Of a stretch of DNA of 64,000 nt, positions 16,769-25,997 are shown one piece after another. The notes below the pieces were generated by a model that saw nothing but the letters and a program-made list of their open reading frames with translations, was not told the DNA's origin and did no database searches. Both the position numbers and the translations under genes were made by a program. Position 1 is the first letter of the stretch; each line of letters begins with the position of its first letter. Source of the stretch: a candidate division KSB1 bacterium (GTDB taxonomy: Bacteria; Zhuqueibacterota; Zhuqueibacteria; JANLFK01; Oleimicrobiaceae). The DNA lies in NCBI GenBank assembly GCA_034506335.1, contig JAPDPR010000012.1, positions 1 through 64,000 of the forward strand, written 5' to 3'.

Positions 16769-17674
16769 ATGGAGATCGACGTAGACAGCAAGGTCTCAGA
16801 AGCTCAGACCTCCGGGCCGCGCAGGAAACACAATAGGCACCTGCAGAAGGCTTATCGTAACGCCCGCTTTCTGAACAGTTCAGACGCGCGCGTACTGCGG
16901 ATGTTGGCCGAGTATCTGGAGCCGTTTCAGCGTCTGCGAAAACGGCGCGTGAAAGATACAATCGTTTTTTTCGGCTCTGCCAGGGCTATACCCAGAGAGC
17001 AGGCCGAGAGGCAACTCGCTGCAGCGCAAGCCGCTCTTGCTCGCGGGGAAGGCGAGCCGGAGCAGTTGGCCGCTGCCCTCAAGGCGGCGCAGAATCAGCT
17101 TTACCTGTCAAAGTACTACGAGGACGCGCGTGAGCTTGCTCGGCGTTTGACCGAGTGGTCGATGAGTCTGAACGAAAACCAGCGCTTCGTGGTCTGTTCT
17201 GGTGGTGGCCCTGGGATCATGGAGGCGGCCAACAGGGGCGCTGCCGAGGCTGGAGGGCACACCATCGGCATGAACATTAGCCTGCCCCACGAGCAAGAGC
17301 CGAACCCATGGATATCACCAGGCCTCGGGTTCGAATTCCACTACTTCTTCATGCGCAAGTTCTGGTTTGTTTACCTGGCAAAAGCGCTTGCTGTATTCCC
17401 CGGCGGCTTCGGTACCCTCGATGAGTGGTTTGAGGTTCTGACGCTGCTGCAGACAGGGAAAATGAAGAAGCTCGTACCCGTGCTTGCGTACGGCAGGGAG
17501 TACTGGGAGCAGGTAATCAACTTTGACAAGCTCCTCGAGTATGGCGTGATTTCTGAGAAGGATATGGAGCTTTTCTCATTTGCCTCAACGGTGGATGAGG
17601 CGTACGAATTCCTCACCACTGAGCTCACCCAACGTTTCCTAAGAGGAAGACGGCGCAAATACTGGTACCTGTAG
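16769..17674 (+). CDS. LOG family protein (TIGR00730-type nucleotide 5'-monophosphate phosphoribohydrolase)
   Basis: The family cleaves nucleoside monophosphates (in some cases cytokinin riboside monophosphates) to base and ribose 5-phosphate. The Rossmann-like domain shows SGGGPGIMEAANRG (about residues 144-157) and FPGGFGTLDE (about 209-218), the two hallmark motifs. An N-terminal extension of about 110 residues is helical and contains a charged stretch around residues 70-130, making it longer than small LOG proteins (about 190 residues) and similar to the long bacterial class. A strong GGAGGGAGG site precedes the ATG. Confidence 0.85.
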   Translation: MEIDVDSKVSEAQTSGPRRKHNRHLQKAYRNARFLNSSDARVLRMLAEYLEPFQRLRKRRVKDTIVFFGSARAIPREQAERQLAAAQAALARGEGEPEQLAAALKAAQNQLYLSKYYEDARELARRLTEWSMSLNENQRFVVCSGGGPGIMEAANRGAAEAGGHTIGMNISLPHEQEPNPWISPGLGFEFHYFFMRKFWFVYLAKALAVFPGGFGTLDEWFEVLTLLQTGKMKKLVPVLAYGREYWEQVINFDKLLEYGVISEKDMELFSFASTVDEAYEFLTTELTQRFLRGRRRKYWYL

Positions 17675-17695
17675 ACCTCTCCCGCCGTGAGAGGT
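17675..17695 (+). terminator. Hairpin after the LOG gene, possible weak terminator
   Basis: ACCTCTC and GAGAGGT form a perfect 7 bp stem with a 7 nt loop directly after the stop codon, but no T run follows. It may be a transcript-end stabiliser. The next 200 bases up to 17900 hold nothing recognised. Confidence 0.35.
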
Positions 17696-17900
17696 GGAAT
17701 GCCAGGCGAGGACGACTGACCGCGAGAGTGGCTGGTTTCTGCTCGTCTTAGGCGCGTGGTTCCAGTCAGTGTGGGTCCTCAAGGGCGGCGCGGCAAAGGG
17801 ACCTGTGTGCGCGCGGCGTGCCTGCATCGCTCTCAAAGCGAAGCTGTGGGTTGGAAATGGACGTTGCTTTAGTGGCACGCGGGAAAAAGCTTGGCGTGCG

Positions 17901-18533
17901 TCACTCCTCGAGCAAGAAGACCCTGGCCGGCGCACCCTCTGCTTCGGCAAGGAGCAGAGGGGCACACACGACCTCATAGTCACCCGGCGTCACAGCGGCG
18001 AGATTGAGGGCTTCCACAATGGGGATACCCTGGCCGAGGAGAATCTTATGGGCGGGCAGCGACTGGTCACCGAATTTGTCGACCGAAAGATAGTCAAAAC
18101 CCAGAAGAACAAGGCCCAAGTCAGCGAGATAGCGGGCTGCATCAGGGGCCAGGTAGACGTAGTCTTTCACAAAGAACCTAACGTGGGCATCCCAGAGCAA
18201 CGAGTTCGAGGTCTTGATAAACACCCTCGTGCAGCCCTCAAGGTCCACTCGACGGAGGTCTTCGGCGGTGACGTGGCACTTTGACGGGACCGCCGCTATG
18301 CGTACCTGTCCGAGCCATACGTCGAGCGGGAACTGGTCGAGGGTGCGCCCTCCTGGAAAAACGTGGGCAGGGGCATCAACATGAGTGCCAGTGTGGGTGC
18401 TCATCGACAGACGTCGCAGTCTGCCCCCGCCACCTGCAACCCCATCATCCAACCACTCAGCACGAAAGGGCGGGTCCCCGGGATAGATGACCACCCCTTC
18501 TTTCAGCGCCACAGAGCAATCGTAGACGCGCAT
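17901..18533 (-). CDS. Cyclase family protein (kynurenine formamidase-like)
   Basis: A metal-dependent hydrolase of the cyclase/KynB fold. The signature HTGTHVDAPAH is at residues 47-57, with MSTHTG before it, and a further segment LLGFDYLSVDKFG carries likely ligands. The ATG at 18533 is chosen because AGAGGCAGGT precedes it on the minus strand; a GTG at 18554 is the alternative. At 210 residues it is typical. It converges with the LOG gene and is divergent from the next barrel gene. Known members open formylkynurenine or similar amides; the substrate here cannot be told. Confidence 0.85.
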   Translation of the reverse strand: MRVYDCSVALKEGVVIYPGDPPFRAEWLDDGVAGGGGRLRRLSMSTHTGTHVDAPAHVFPGGRTLDQFPLDVWLGQVRIAAVPSKCHVTAEDLRRVDLEGCTRVFIKTSNSLLWDAHVRFFVKDYVYLAPDAARYLADLGLVLLGFDYLSVDKFGDQSLPAHKILLGQGIPIVEALNLAAVTPGDYEVVCAPLLLAEAEGAPARVFLLEE

Positions 18534-18663
18534 ACCTGCCTCTGGCCGGTTCACTTTGAGTCTATCGTAGGTACCGATTGCTCGGACAAGTTATGAACGT
18601 CGACGCAAAAAGTCAAGTGCATTCTTGTGGGCCGTTGCATTCGACCTCTCAAGAAAAAATAAC

Positions 18664-18692
18664 TTGACTTTTTGCCGGGGGTTGGGTAGATT
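18664..18692 (+). promoter_or_regulatory. Predicted promoter of the outer-membrane barrel gene
   Basis: TTGACT (18664-18669), a 17 bp spacer and TAGATT (18687-18692) lie 46 bp before the start codon at 18739. An AATGGAGGTGA ribosome binding site follows. Confidence 0.5.
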
Positions 18693-18738
18693 GTGACGTG
18701 TGAAGCCACGTGCTGTTGGACTAATGGAGGTGAAGGCT

Positions 18739-20052
18739 ATGCGCAAAAACCTGCTGATTGTGTGGCTTCCCCTTGTCCTTGCGACTATGGGGATCTCTCC
18801 TTTGAGGGGACAGATCTATGACGGGGGAGTTGGCTACCTAGGGCAGGGGGGAATATTCATCGGGGGGCTCGGCTACGCGAACATTGACGGCGACAACTAT
18901 CTTGCGTTCACGGTCCGCCCAGAACTGGGCTTCGGCAAGATCGGGGTGGGACTAAACATCAACCTTCTGTATAATGTTGAGAGCGGCAAGATCCGATCAA
19001 AAGACTGGGATACCGGCTACGACTACTTTCGGTTGATCCGTTATGTCCGCTATGGCCGGAAGTACGACCCGGTGTACGCGCGGATTGGAGGTTTGGACGG
19101 CACGCGGTTGGGGCATGGCTTTATTGTCAACTACTACGCCAACGACGTCAACTACGACGAGCGCAAGATCGGGTTGGTGTTTGACCTTGACCTTGGCACT
19201 GCCGGTTTTGAGTCATTCACCAGTAACCTGGGCCGGGCAGAGATCATGGGGGGCCGCGTCTATTGGCGTCCTTTGCGCGCTCTCACGACCCTGCCGATCA
19301 TCAAGAACTTTGCAGTGGGCGCAACTTACGTCACCGATATCGACCCGGACTGCTACCGCGGTACTGACGATGGAGTGGCGGAGTACGGCTTCGATGCCGA
19401 ACTACCTCTAATCCAAACCCGCATCTTCCGCACGGGCTTGTACGCTGACTTTGCCAAGATCGTCGATTTCGGCTCTGGGCAGGCAGCAGGGATCAGCGCC
19501 GATCTGGGTAACCTCTGGGGTTTGGTGGACGTGCACGCGAAATTCGAGCGCCGCTGGCTGGGGAAAGAGTACTTGCCTACCTATTTTGGGCCTTTCTACG
19601 AAGTGGAGCGGCACTTCATGGCGGGATACACAAGCAATCGTGAGATTGCTACCAAGGCCGACTCCCTCCGCTTTATTACCACCGAGAAAAAGGGCTATTT
19701 CGGCGAGCTTTACGGGGAAATTCTCAAGACTGTGCGCCTTATCGGGATGTTCGAGCGCCTGGATGAGACCAAGCAGAGCGGCGTCCTACACCTGGGTGCG
19801 GACGTGCCCAACGTGCCCATGATTGCGGCGCGTGCCTCCTACAGCAAGGTCGGCGTGGAAACGCTACGTGACATCTTTACATTGGACCGCCACTCGGTGG
19901 CCAAGGTTGGGCTCGGCTACAAGATCAAGCCGTACCTGATTCTGTATTGCGACTACATATGGACACTGGAGTGGGACGAGACCAACAAGCAGTACAAACC
20001 TCAAGAACGGGTGCAGCCAAGCGTTTCGTTCGTGTGGAACTTTCTAAAGTGA
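18739..20052 (+). CDS. Outer-membrane beta-barrel protein of unknown function, 437 residues
   Basis: The ATG at 18739 follows GGAGG and opens a signal peptide ending near GQIYDGG. The rest alternates aromatic and polar residues in strands (LGFGKIGVGLNINLLYN, YDYFRLIRYVRYGRKYDPVYARIGGL), and the last strand ends with Phe-Leu-Lys (VQPSVSFVWNFLK), a barrel-like ending. A Gly-rich start (GGVGYLGQGGIFIGG) is notable. It stands alone with its own promoter. I recognise no named family; a transporter or structural porin role is only a guess. Confidence 0.72.
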   Translation: MRKNLLIVWLPLVLATMGISPLRGQIYDGGVGYLGQGGIFIGGLGYANIDGDNYLAFTVRPELGFGKIGVGLNINLLYNVESGKIRSKDWDTGYDYFRLIRYVRYGRKYDPVYARIGGLDGTRLGHGFIVNYYANDVNYDERKIGLVFDLDLGTAGFESFTSNLGRAEIMGGRVYWRPLRALTTLPIIKNFAVGATYVTDIDPDCYRGTDDGVAEYGFDAELPLIQTRIFRTGLYADFAKIVDFGSGQAAGISADLGNLWGLVDVHAKFERRWLGKEYLPTYFGPFYEVERHFMAGYTSNREIATKADSLRFITTEKKGYFGELYGEILKTVRLIGMFERLDETKQSGVLHLGADVPNVPMIAARASYSKVGVETLRDIFTLDRHSVAKVGLGYKIKPYLILYCDYIWTLEWDETNKQYKPQERVQPSVSFVWNFLK

Positions 20053-20471
20053 GCCAGGTTGCTGCCCGCATTGCTCGATCGTCGTGAGGAGTCGGCTAAT
20101 ATCGGGTCCAGACAAGCGATCGTGCGCGAATTGGTTCTCCTTCTGGTGTGGTGACGCTCTTCTTGCTGAGGTCGCGTCCATAATGGGAGAGGGGGGAACG
20201 ACTTCTGGCAGCCATCAGGGGAAGAGAATACCGGAGGCGGATAGAGCACGTGCCCAATCGGGCCTGATAACGCGACGGAAGAGGCGGTGCGAAGATTGTG
20301 AGGCCGTCCTTGTGCCTTGGTCTAACCCTATGGCACGGGCACATGGGGCCACCAAACATTCAGCCAGATGGTGGAAATTCCCCAAGCAGGCGTAACAGGG
20401 ACCCTTGGGTTATAGCCTAGAGCGACCTGTGCTCACCGTAGGTTCGGGGGTAGGTGTTCTGGAGAGTAAAA
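20053..20471. other. Gene-free stretch between the barrel gene and comF
   Basis: No reading frame on either strand looks like protein, and no tRNA or clear terminator is seen. GGAGAG at 20461-20466 belongs to comF. Confidence 0.4.
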
Positions 20472-21182
20472 ATGGGGAATGCGCTCGCTTGGCGGGAGAA
20501 GCTGGAAGAACTCCTGGCGCCGCTGCTGGATTTTGTCTTTCCGCCCTACTGTATGTTCTGTGGCGCGCATCTGGCTCGCCATGAGTGCCTGGTGTGCTAC
20601 AACTGCTGGTTTGCGCTCCCGTTGACTCCGAGCCCAGGCGGTGTTGTTCATACCGGCGGGGCGAAACATGGGCAGCCACAACACCTGGACGCTTCGGTTG
20701 CCGTGTGGCGCTACGACGAACAGGTGGAGCGCATCATCCATCTGTTCAAGTATGGAGGGTACACGTGTTTGGCCCGGCCCCTTGGTTTGGCCGTGGGGGG
20801 GACCCTGGTGGCGACGGGTCTTTGTGACAGGGGAGACGTCCTGGTCCCCATTCCCCTTCACCCCGCGCGTAGGAGGGAACGAGGCTACAACCAGAGCGAA
20901 CTCTTGGCGCGGCGAGCTGCCAAGGTGTGCGGGCTTCCGGTAGAAACCGACCTGCTGCGCCGGACCCGCTACACAAGGCCCCAATCCCAACTGGGAGCCA
21001 GTGAGCGCGCCAAAAATGTGGCAGGCGCATTTGCGGTCAGGCTGCCGGCAGAAGTGGGCGGGAGGAGAGTCATCCTCGTGGATGACGTCTTGACGACCGG
21101 TGCCACAGCTAGTGAGTGCGCCCGCGTGCTGAAAGAAGCGGGTGCTTTAGAGGTTTTCCTTGCAACCGCTGCGAGGGCTTAG
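20472..21182 (+). CDS. comF: ComF family amidophosphoribosyltransferase-like protein
   Basis: ComF proteins are phosphoribosyltransferase-fold proteins linked to DNA uptake in competent bacteria, though widespread in others. The N-terminus has a zinc ribbon, CMFC then CLVCYNC. The core has FKYGG, PIPLHPARRRERGYNQSELLA and the PRPP-binding loop VILVDDVLTTGATASECA, all hallmark motifs. At 236 residues it is the usual length. The ATG follows GGAGAG by 5 bp. No other competence gene is in the window. Confidence 0.93.
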   Translation: MGNALAWREKLEELLAPLLDFVFPPYCMFCGAHLARHECLVCYNCWFALPLTPSPGGVVHTGGAKHGQPQHLDASVAVWRYDEQVERIIHLFKYGGYTCLARPLGLAVGGTLVATGLCDRGDVLVPIPLHPARRRERGYNQSELLARRAAKVCGLPVETDLLRRTRYTRPQSQLGASERAKNVAGAFAVRLPAEVGGRRVILVDDVLTTGATASECARVLKEAGALEVFLATAARA

Positions 21183-21356
21183 TGCTGTGCTCGTGGACCA
21201 GGAGGGTGCACTTCCAGAACTCGGGCAGATGGGCTACAAGAAGCACTTTGTTCCCCAAGAGTGAGGTCCGGTGGGGTCACCCACTGCTGCAATCGCTCGC
21301 GGTAACACTTTCCTAAGGGACGAATTCGAGAATCTTGCGGTTCAGGGAATAATGGC

Positions 21357-21385
21357 TTGACATTTTGCCGATTTTTTCATATAAT
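21357..21385 (+). promoter_or_regulatory. Consensus sigma-70 promoter of the fba-gap-tpiA-secG operon
   Basis: TTGACA (21357-21362), exactly 17 bp, then TATAAT (21380-21385). Both hexamers match consensus fully, predicting a strong promoter. Transcription should start near 21392, giving a leader of roughly 95 nt before the fba ATG. Confidence 0.85.
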
Positions 21386-21422
21386 TAGTGTCCGCATAAT
21401 CGGGCGCTGACAGACTCTTGCG

Positions 21423-21450
21423 AGCAGCACGCTTCATGTGCTGCTTTTTT
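21423..21450 (+). terminator. Leader terminator (possible attenuator) upstream of fba
   Basis: AGCAGCAC (21423-21430) pairs with GTGCTGCT (21438-21445) around a 7 nt loop, followed by a T run to 21450. It lies between the strong promoter and the fba start, about 30 nt after the expected transcript start, so it would end most transcripts early unless bypassed. Confidence 0.75.
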
Positions 21451-21487
21451 GAAATCAAATCAAAGACTGGACTGGAAGCGAGGAACA

Positions 21488-22414
21488 ATGCCACTGGTCA
21501 CCACAAAGGAGATGTTTGCGAAGGCATACGAGGGTGGGTATGCCATTGGCGCGTTCAATGTCAACAACATGGAGATCATCCAGGGAATCGTGGAGGCGGC
21601 GGAGGAGGAACGTGCCCCGCTGATTCTGCAGATTTCCAAGGGTGCACGCAAATACGCCCGCCACGAATACTTGATGAAACTCATCGAAGCGGCGCTGCAG
21701 ATATCCGACTTGCCCATCGCCGTGCACCTCGACCATGGGGATAGTTTTGAGCTTTGTAAGGCCTGCATCGATGGGGGATTCACTTCAGTAATGATTGACG
21801 GTTCGCATCTTTCTTTCGAAGACAACGTGGCGTTGACCAAGAAGGTAGTGGAGTATGCCCATCCGCGAGGCATTCCGGTGGAGGCCGAACTAGGAAAGTT
21901 GGCTGGCGTCGAGGAGCACGTTTCCGTGACTGAGCAGGATGCGGTCTTTACCAATCCTGACCAGGCGCGCGAATTTGTCGAGCGCACGGGGTGCGACTCT
22001 CTGGCTGTGGCCATCGGTACGAGCCACGGGGCGTACAAATTCAAAGGCGAACCGAGGCTTGATTTCGAGCGGCTGAAGGCTATCGAGGAGCGTCTACCCG
22101 GTTTCCCGTTGGTGCTTCACGGGGCTTCCAGCGTATTGCAGGAGTACGTAGAGCTGTGCAACAAATACGGCGGAAAGCTCCCGGGGGCGAAGGGCGTGCC
22201 CGAAGAGATGATTTCGCGCGCAGTAAAAGGCGGCGTTTGCAAAGTGAACATCGACACTGACCTGCGCCTGGCAATGACTGCGACTATTCGCAAAGAGTTT
22301 GCAGAAAATCCCGCGAATTTTGACCCGCGGCTCTACTTGGGACCTGCGCGCCAGGCTATTAAGGAGATGGTGCGACACAAGTTGCATGTACTCGGGTGTA
22401 ATGGTAAGGCTTAG
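21488..22414 (+). CDS. fba: Class II fructose-bisphosphate aldolase
   Basis: It cleaves fructose 1,6-bisphosphate to dihydroxyacetone phosphate and glyceraldehyde 3-phosphate, with a zinc ion. The ATG at 21488 begins MPLVTTKEMF, typical of the family. HLDHGD gives the catalytic Asp and zinc His region, EAELGKLAG follows, AIGTSHGAYKF gives a second zinc His, and LHGASSV the third; VNIDTDLR is the phosphate site. At 308 residues it is full length. It is the first gene of a glycolytic operon. Confidence 0.95.
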   Translation: MPLVTTKEMFAKAYEGGYAIGAFNVNNMEIIQGIVEAAEEERAPLILQISKGARKYARHEYLMKLIEAALQISDLPIAVHLDHGDSFELCKACIDGGFTSVMIDGSHLSFEDNVALTKKVVEYAHPRGIPVEAELGKLAGVEEHVSVTEQDAVFTNPDQAREFVERTGCDSLAVAIGTSHGAYKFKGEPRLDFERLKAIEERLPGFPLVLHGASSVLQEYVELCNKYGGKLPGAKGVPEEMISRAVKGGVCKVNIDTDLRLAMTATIRKEFAENPANFDPRLYLGPARQAIKEMVRHKLHVLGCNGKA

Positions 22415-23458
<1,044 letters not shown>

Positions 23459-23532
23459 GAGGAACTTTTGGCAGAACTTTGCGTTGCACACAACAGGTGA
23501 TTTGCGTCTGCTGAAAAGGACACGATAATTTC

Positions 23533-24291
23533 ATGCGCAGGAAGATAATCGCCGGCAATTGGAAGATGCACAAGACGGTCAGTGAGGCCAAAGAGTTGGC
23601 TAAGGCCCTCAAGGTTCGTCTTGTGAATGAAGTAAAGAGAGTAGATGTGGTGGTGATCCCACCGTTTACCGACTTGCTGGCGGTTGCGGAGATACTGCGC
23701 GAATGCGGCATCGAGTGGGGCGCTCAACACATGCACTGGGAGCGCACCGGCGCGCTCACGGGCGAAGTGTCCGGTGAGATGATCAAGTCTACCGGCGCAC
23801 GCTACGTCATTATCGGACACTCGGAGCGGCGGCAGTTCTTCGGCGAGACGGATGAGACGGTCAACCGTCGGCTGAATGCCGCGCTCCAGGCCGGGCTGAC
23901 GCCCATCGTCTGCATCGGGGAGACGCTAGAGCAACGGAACGCAGGAGAGACGTTGCGGGTGCTGGAACGGCAGCTGCGTACCGGGCTGCATGGGCTCCGG
24001 CCCGAGGAACTACGCAACGTGGTGATCGCCTACGAGCCTGTGTGGGCTATTGGTACGGGCGTAAATGCAACCCCCGAACAGGCGCAAGAGGCGCATAGCT
24101 TCATACGAAAGCTCATCGCGGAGATGGCCGGCGATGGGTGCGCCGAGGCCATTCGGATCCAATACGGCGGAAGCGTCAAGCCGGACAATGCGCGTTCCCT
24201 GCTCACGTTGCCCGATGTAGATGGTGCCCTGGTGGGCGGCGCCAGCTTAGATGCGGACTCGTTCGCGGCAATTGTTAAAGCTGCGCTCTAA
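23533..24291 (+). CDS. tpiA: Triosephosphate isomerase
   Basis: It interconverts dihydroxyacetone phosphate and glyceraldehyde 3-phosphate in the cytoplasm. IIAGNWKMHKT holds the active-site Asn and Lys, GHSERRQFFGETDE the catalytic His, YEPVWAIGTGVNAT the catalytic Glu (about residue 168), and IQYGGSVKPDN the phosphate loop. At 252 residues it is complete. It completes the fba-gap-tpiA set, and secG follows by 56 bp, an arrangement often seen in bacteria. Confidence 0.96.
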   Translation: MRRKIIAGNWKMHKTVSEAKELAKALKVRLVNEVKRVDVVVIPPFTDLLAVAEILRECGIEWGAQHMHWERTGALTGEVSGEMIKSTGARYVIIGHSERRQFFGETDETVNRRLNAALQAGLTPIVCIGETLEQRNAGETLRVLERQLRTGLHGLRPEELRNVVIAYEPVWAIGTGVNATPEQAQEAHSFIRKLIAEMAGDGCAEAIRIQYGGSVKPDNARSLLTLPDVDGALVGGASLDADSFAAIVKAAL

Positions 24292-24347
24292 ACCCGAAGG
24301 CTGCTGGACAAGGGAAGGCGCTGACCAAAGGTAGCGCAGGAGGAAAC

Positions 24348-24716
24348 GTGCTCTATACTTTTCTGCTGTTGATTCATGTTTTTGTGTGCGTGCTCATGAC
24401 CATCGCTATCCTGCTCCAATCGAGCAAGGGTGGTGGGCTCGCCGGAGCCTTTGGTGGGGGTGGGACTGTTGGCGCTATGTTTGGAGGCCGAGGGGCAGCA
24501 CCCTTGTTGAGCAAGATCACCATCGGACTGGCTGCCGTTTTCATGGTGCTATCGATGACCTTGGGTCTTATGACCCGTGGGGTTATGCCACGAGAAAAAA
24601 GCGTAGTGGAAGAAGAGCGCAGCAAGAGGGGCTCCACTCCTGCGTCGGTCTTACCGGTGGTCCCGACCGAGCAGGAGGCGGGGGAACAAAGCGCACCAGC
24701 AAACCCTGAGCCTTAG
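24348..24716 (+). CDS. secG: Preprotein translocase subunit SecG
   Basis: An auxiliary subunit of the SecYEG translocon in the inner membrane. It starts with GTG after GCAGGAGGAAAC. The first helix covers residues 1-22, then SSKGGGLAGAFGGGG, the conserved loop of SecG, then a second helix (ITIGLAAVFMVLSMTLGLM). The C-terminal part (about 45 residues) is acidic and rich in Pro and Ala, longer than in minimal SecG. It closes the fba operon. Confidence 0.92.
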   Translation: MLYTFLLLIHVFVCVLMTIAILLQSSKGGGLAGAFGGGGTVGAMFGGRGAAPLLSKITIGLAAVFMVLSMTLGLMTRGVMPREKSVVEEERSKRGSTPASVLPVVPTEQEAGEQSAPANPEP

Positions 24717-24758
24717 CTCAACGGATAGTTTTCTCGCCTCGGGCGAGGAAAACAGAAT

Positions 24759-24842
24759 GCCGAAGTGGTGGAATTTGGTAGACACGCTGTCTTGAGGGGG
24801 CAGTACCCACCGGGTGTGCGGGTTCGAATCCCGCCTTCGGCA
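24759..24842 (+). tRNA. tRNA-Leu (anticodon GAG)
   Basis: Acceptor GCCGAAG/CTTCGGC, anticodon stem CTGTC/GGCAG, loop TTGAGGG with anticodon GAG, long variable arm as in class II tRNAs, T-loop TTCGAAT, discriminator A; CCA is not encoded. It lies 42 bp after secG and directly before a TPR gene. Confidence 0.95.
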
Positions 24843-24885
24843 CACATGGGGTAAGAGCGGAGCAAGTCAAGGAGGAATGGCTACA

Positions 24886-25917
24886 ATGAAGCCAACACAC
24901 CGGACCAGAACCGTGGCGATTGGCGTTCTGTGCATGGTCGTGCTAGTTTCGTGGGCGGCGTTGGCGCAGGACAAGAAGGTCCTATACGATCAGAAGGTTC
25001 TGCAGCTCAAGGAGCTTACAGCTCAAATGCAGGCACCGGGGGTGACACCCGAAAAGTACAATGAGCTTAAGGCTCAATACGACAAGCTCTCGGCCGAGAT
25101 CGAAGTGCTGGGCAAGGAGCTGCTGCAAGACAAGGCGCTGCAGGAACGGCAGGCGGCGGCAAAGCGTGCCTATAACGAGGGCAACACCTTTGCCAAGACA
25201 GGTCGGTATGAGGAGGCCCTCAAGGCTTATGAGCAGGCCATTGCTCAGGACAGCACCTTCGCCAAAGCTTTCTACGGTCGCGGGTTGGCGCTATCCAAGC
25301 TCCGTCGTTTTGACGAGGCTTTGGCCGCATACCAAAAGGCAGTAGCGCTGGACCCCGTGTATGATGAAGCTTATACTGCACTCGGTAACCTTTTCCAGCA
25401 GATGGGGAAGTATACCGAAGCCATAGACGTATATACTAAAGCCCTGAGCTATGACCCACAGAATGCGAAAGCGTACTACAACCTGGGAACCGTCTACCAA
25501 AACCACTTGAAGGATCCTGCCAAAGCCGCAGAGGCTTTCCGGAAGGCGACACAAGTGGACCCCAACTACTACCAGGCGTTTGGCAGCCTGGGCGTGGCTC
25601 TCTCGGACCAGGGCAAGTTTCAAGAGGCGATCCTGGCGCATCAGACGGCGCTGGCTATCAAGGAGAACTACTACTTCAGTCATTACCGCTTGGCCGAAAT
25701 TTTCAACAACCTTGGCCGATACCGGGAAGCCCTCGAGGCGGCGGAAATGTGCCTAAAGTACAAGGAAGGTTTTGCGCCGGCCCAGTTCGAAGCAGGACGC
25801 GCGGCTGAGGGACTGGGGGAGAAGGACAAGGCACTGGCCTACTTTGAGCTTGCCGCAAAAGATCGACGCTGGGCCCCAGCCGCCCAATACCACATCGATG
25901 AGTTGAAGAAGAAGTGA
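24886..25917 (+). CDS. Exported tetratricopeptide repeat (TPR) protein
   Basis: The ATG at 24886 lies 10 bp after GGAGG; another ATG at 24877 is too close to that site. A signal peptide ends near WAALAQ. A charged helical segment (about residues 25-90) precedes at least six TPR units, seen as repeats of the type AKAFYGRGLALSKLRRFDEA and AYTALGNLFQQMGKYTEA. TPRs form a binding scaffold, so this is probably a periplasmic protein-protein interaction factor. At 343 residues there is no other domain. A terminator follows its stop. Confidence 0.85.
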   Translation: MKPTHRTRTVAIGVLCMVVLVSWAALAQDKKVLYDQKVLQLKELTAQMQAPGVTPEKYNELKAQYDKLSAEIEVLGKELLQDKALQERQAAAKRAYNEGNTFAKTGRYEEALKAYEQAIAQDSTFAKAFYGRGLALSKLRRFDEALAAYQKAVALDPVYDEAYTALGNLFQQMGKYTEAIDVYTKALSYDPQNAKAYYNLGTVYQNHLKDPAKAAEAFRKATQVDPNYYQAFGSLGVALSDQGKFQEAILAHQTALAIKENYYFSHYRLAEIFNNLGRYREALEAAEMCLKYKEGFAPAQFEAGRAAEGLGEKDKALAYFELAAKDRRWAPAAQYHIDELKKK

Positions 25918-25940
25918 CACGGGGGTTCGGGAGTTTTTGC

Positions 25941-25970
25941 GACCCGTCCGCGTGACGGGTCTTTTGCTTT
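25941..25970 (+). terminator. Rho-independent terminator after the TPR gene
   Basis: GACCCGTC and GACGGGTC form an 8 bp stem with a 5 nt loop, followed by TTTTGCTTTT. Confidence 0.75.
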
Positions 25971-25997
25971 TGGGCCAGAAGAAGAGACTCCGGCAAC

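Noticed and set aside
17694-18284. 196-codon + strand frame
   Set aside because: It overlaps the cyclase-family gene on the other strand, which has the full HTGTHVDAPAH motif.
24729-24752. Hairpin TTTTCTCGCC/GGCGAGGAAAA after secG as a terminator
   Set aside because: No T run follows on the + strand, and no minus-strand gene precedes it, so it is not a standard terminator.
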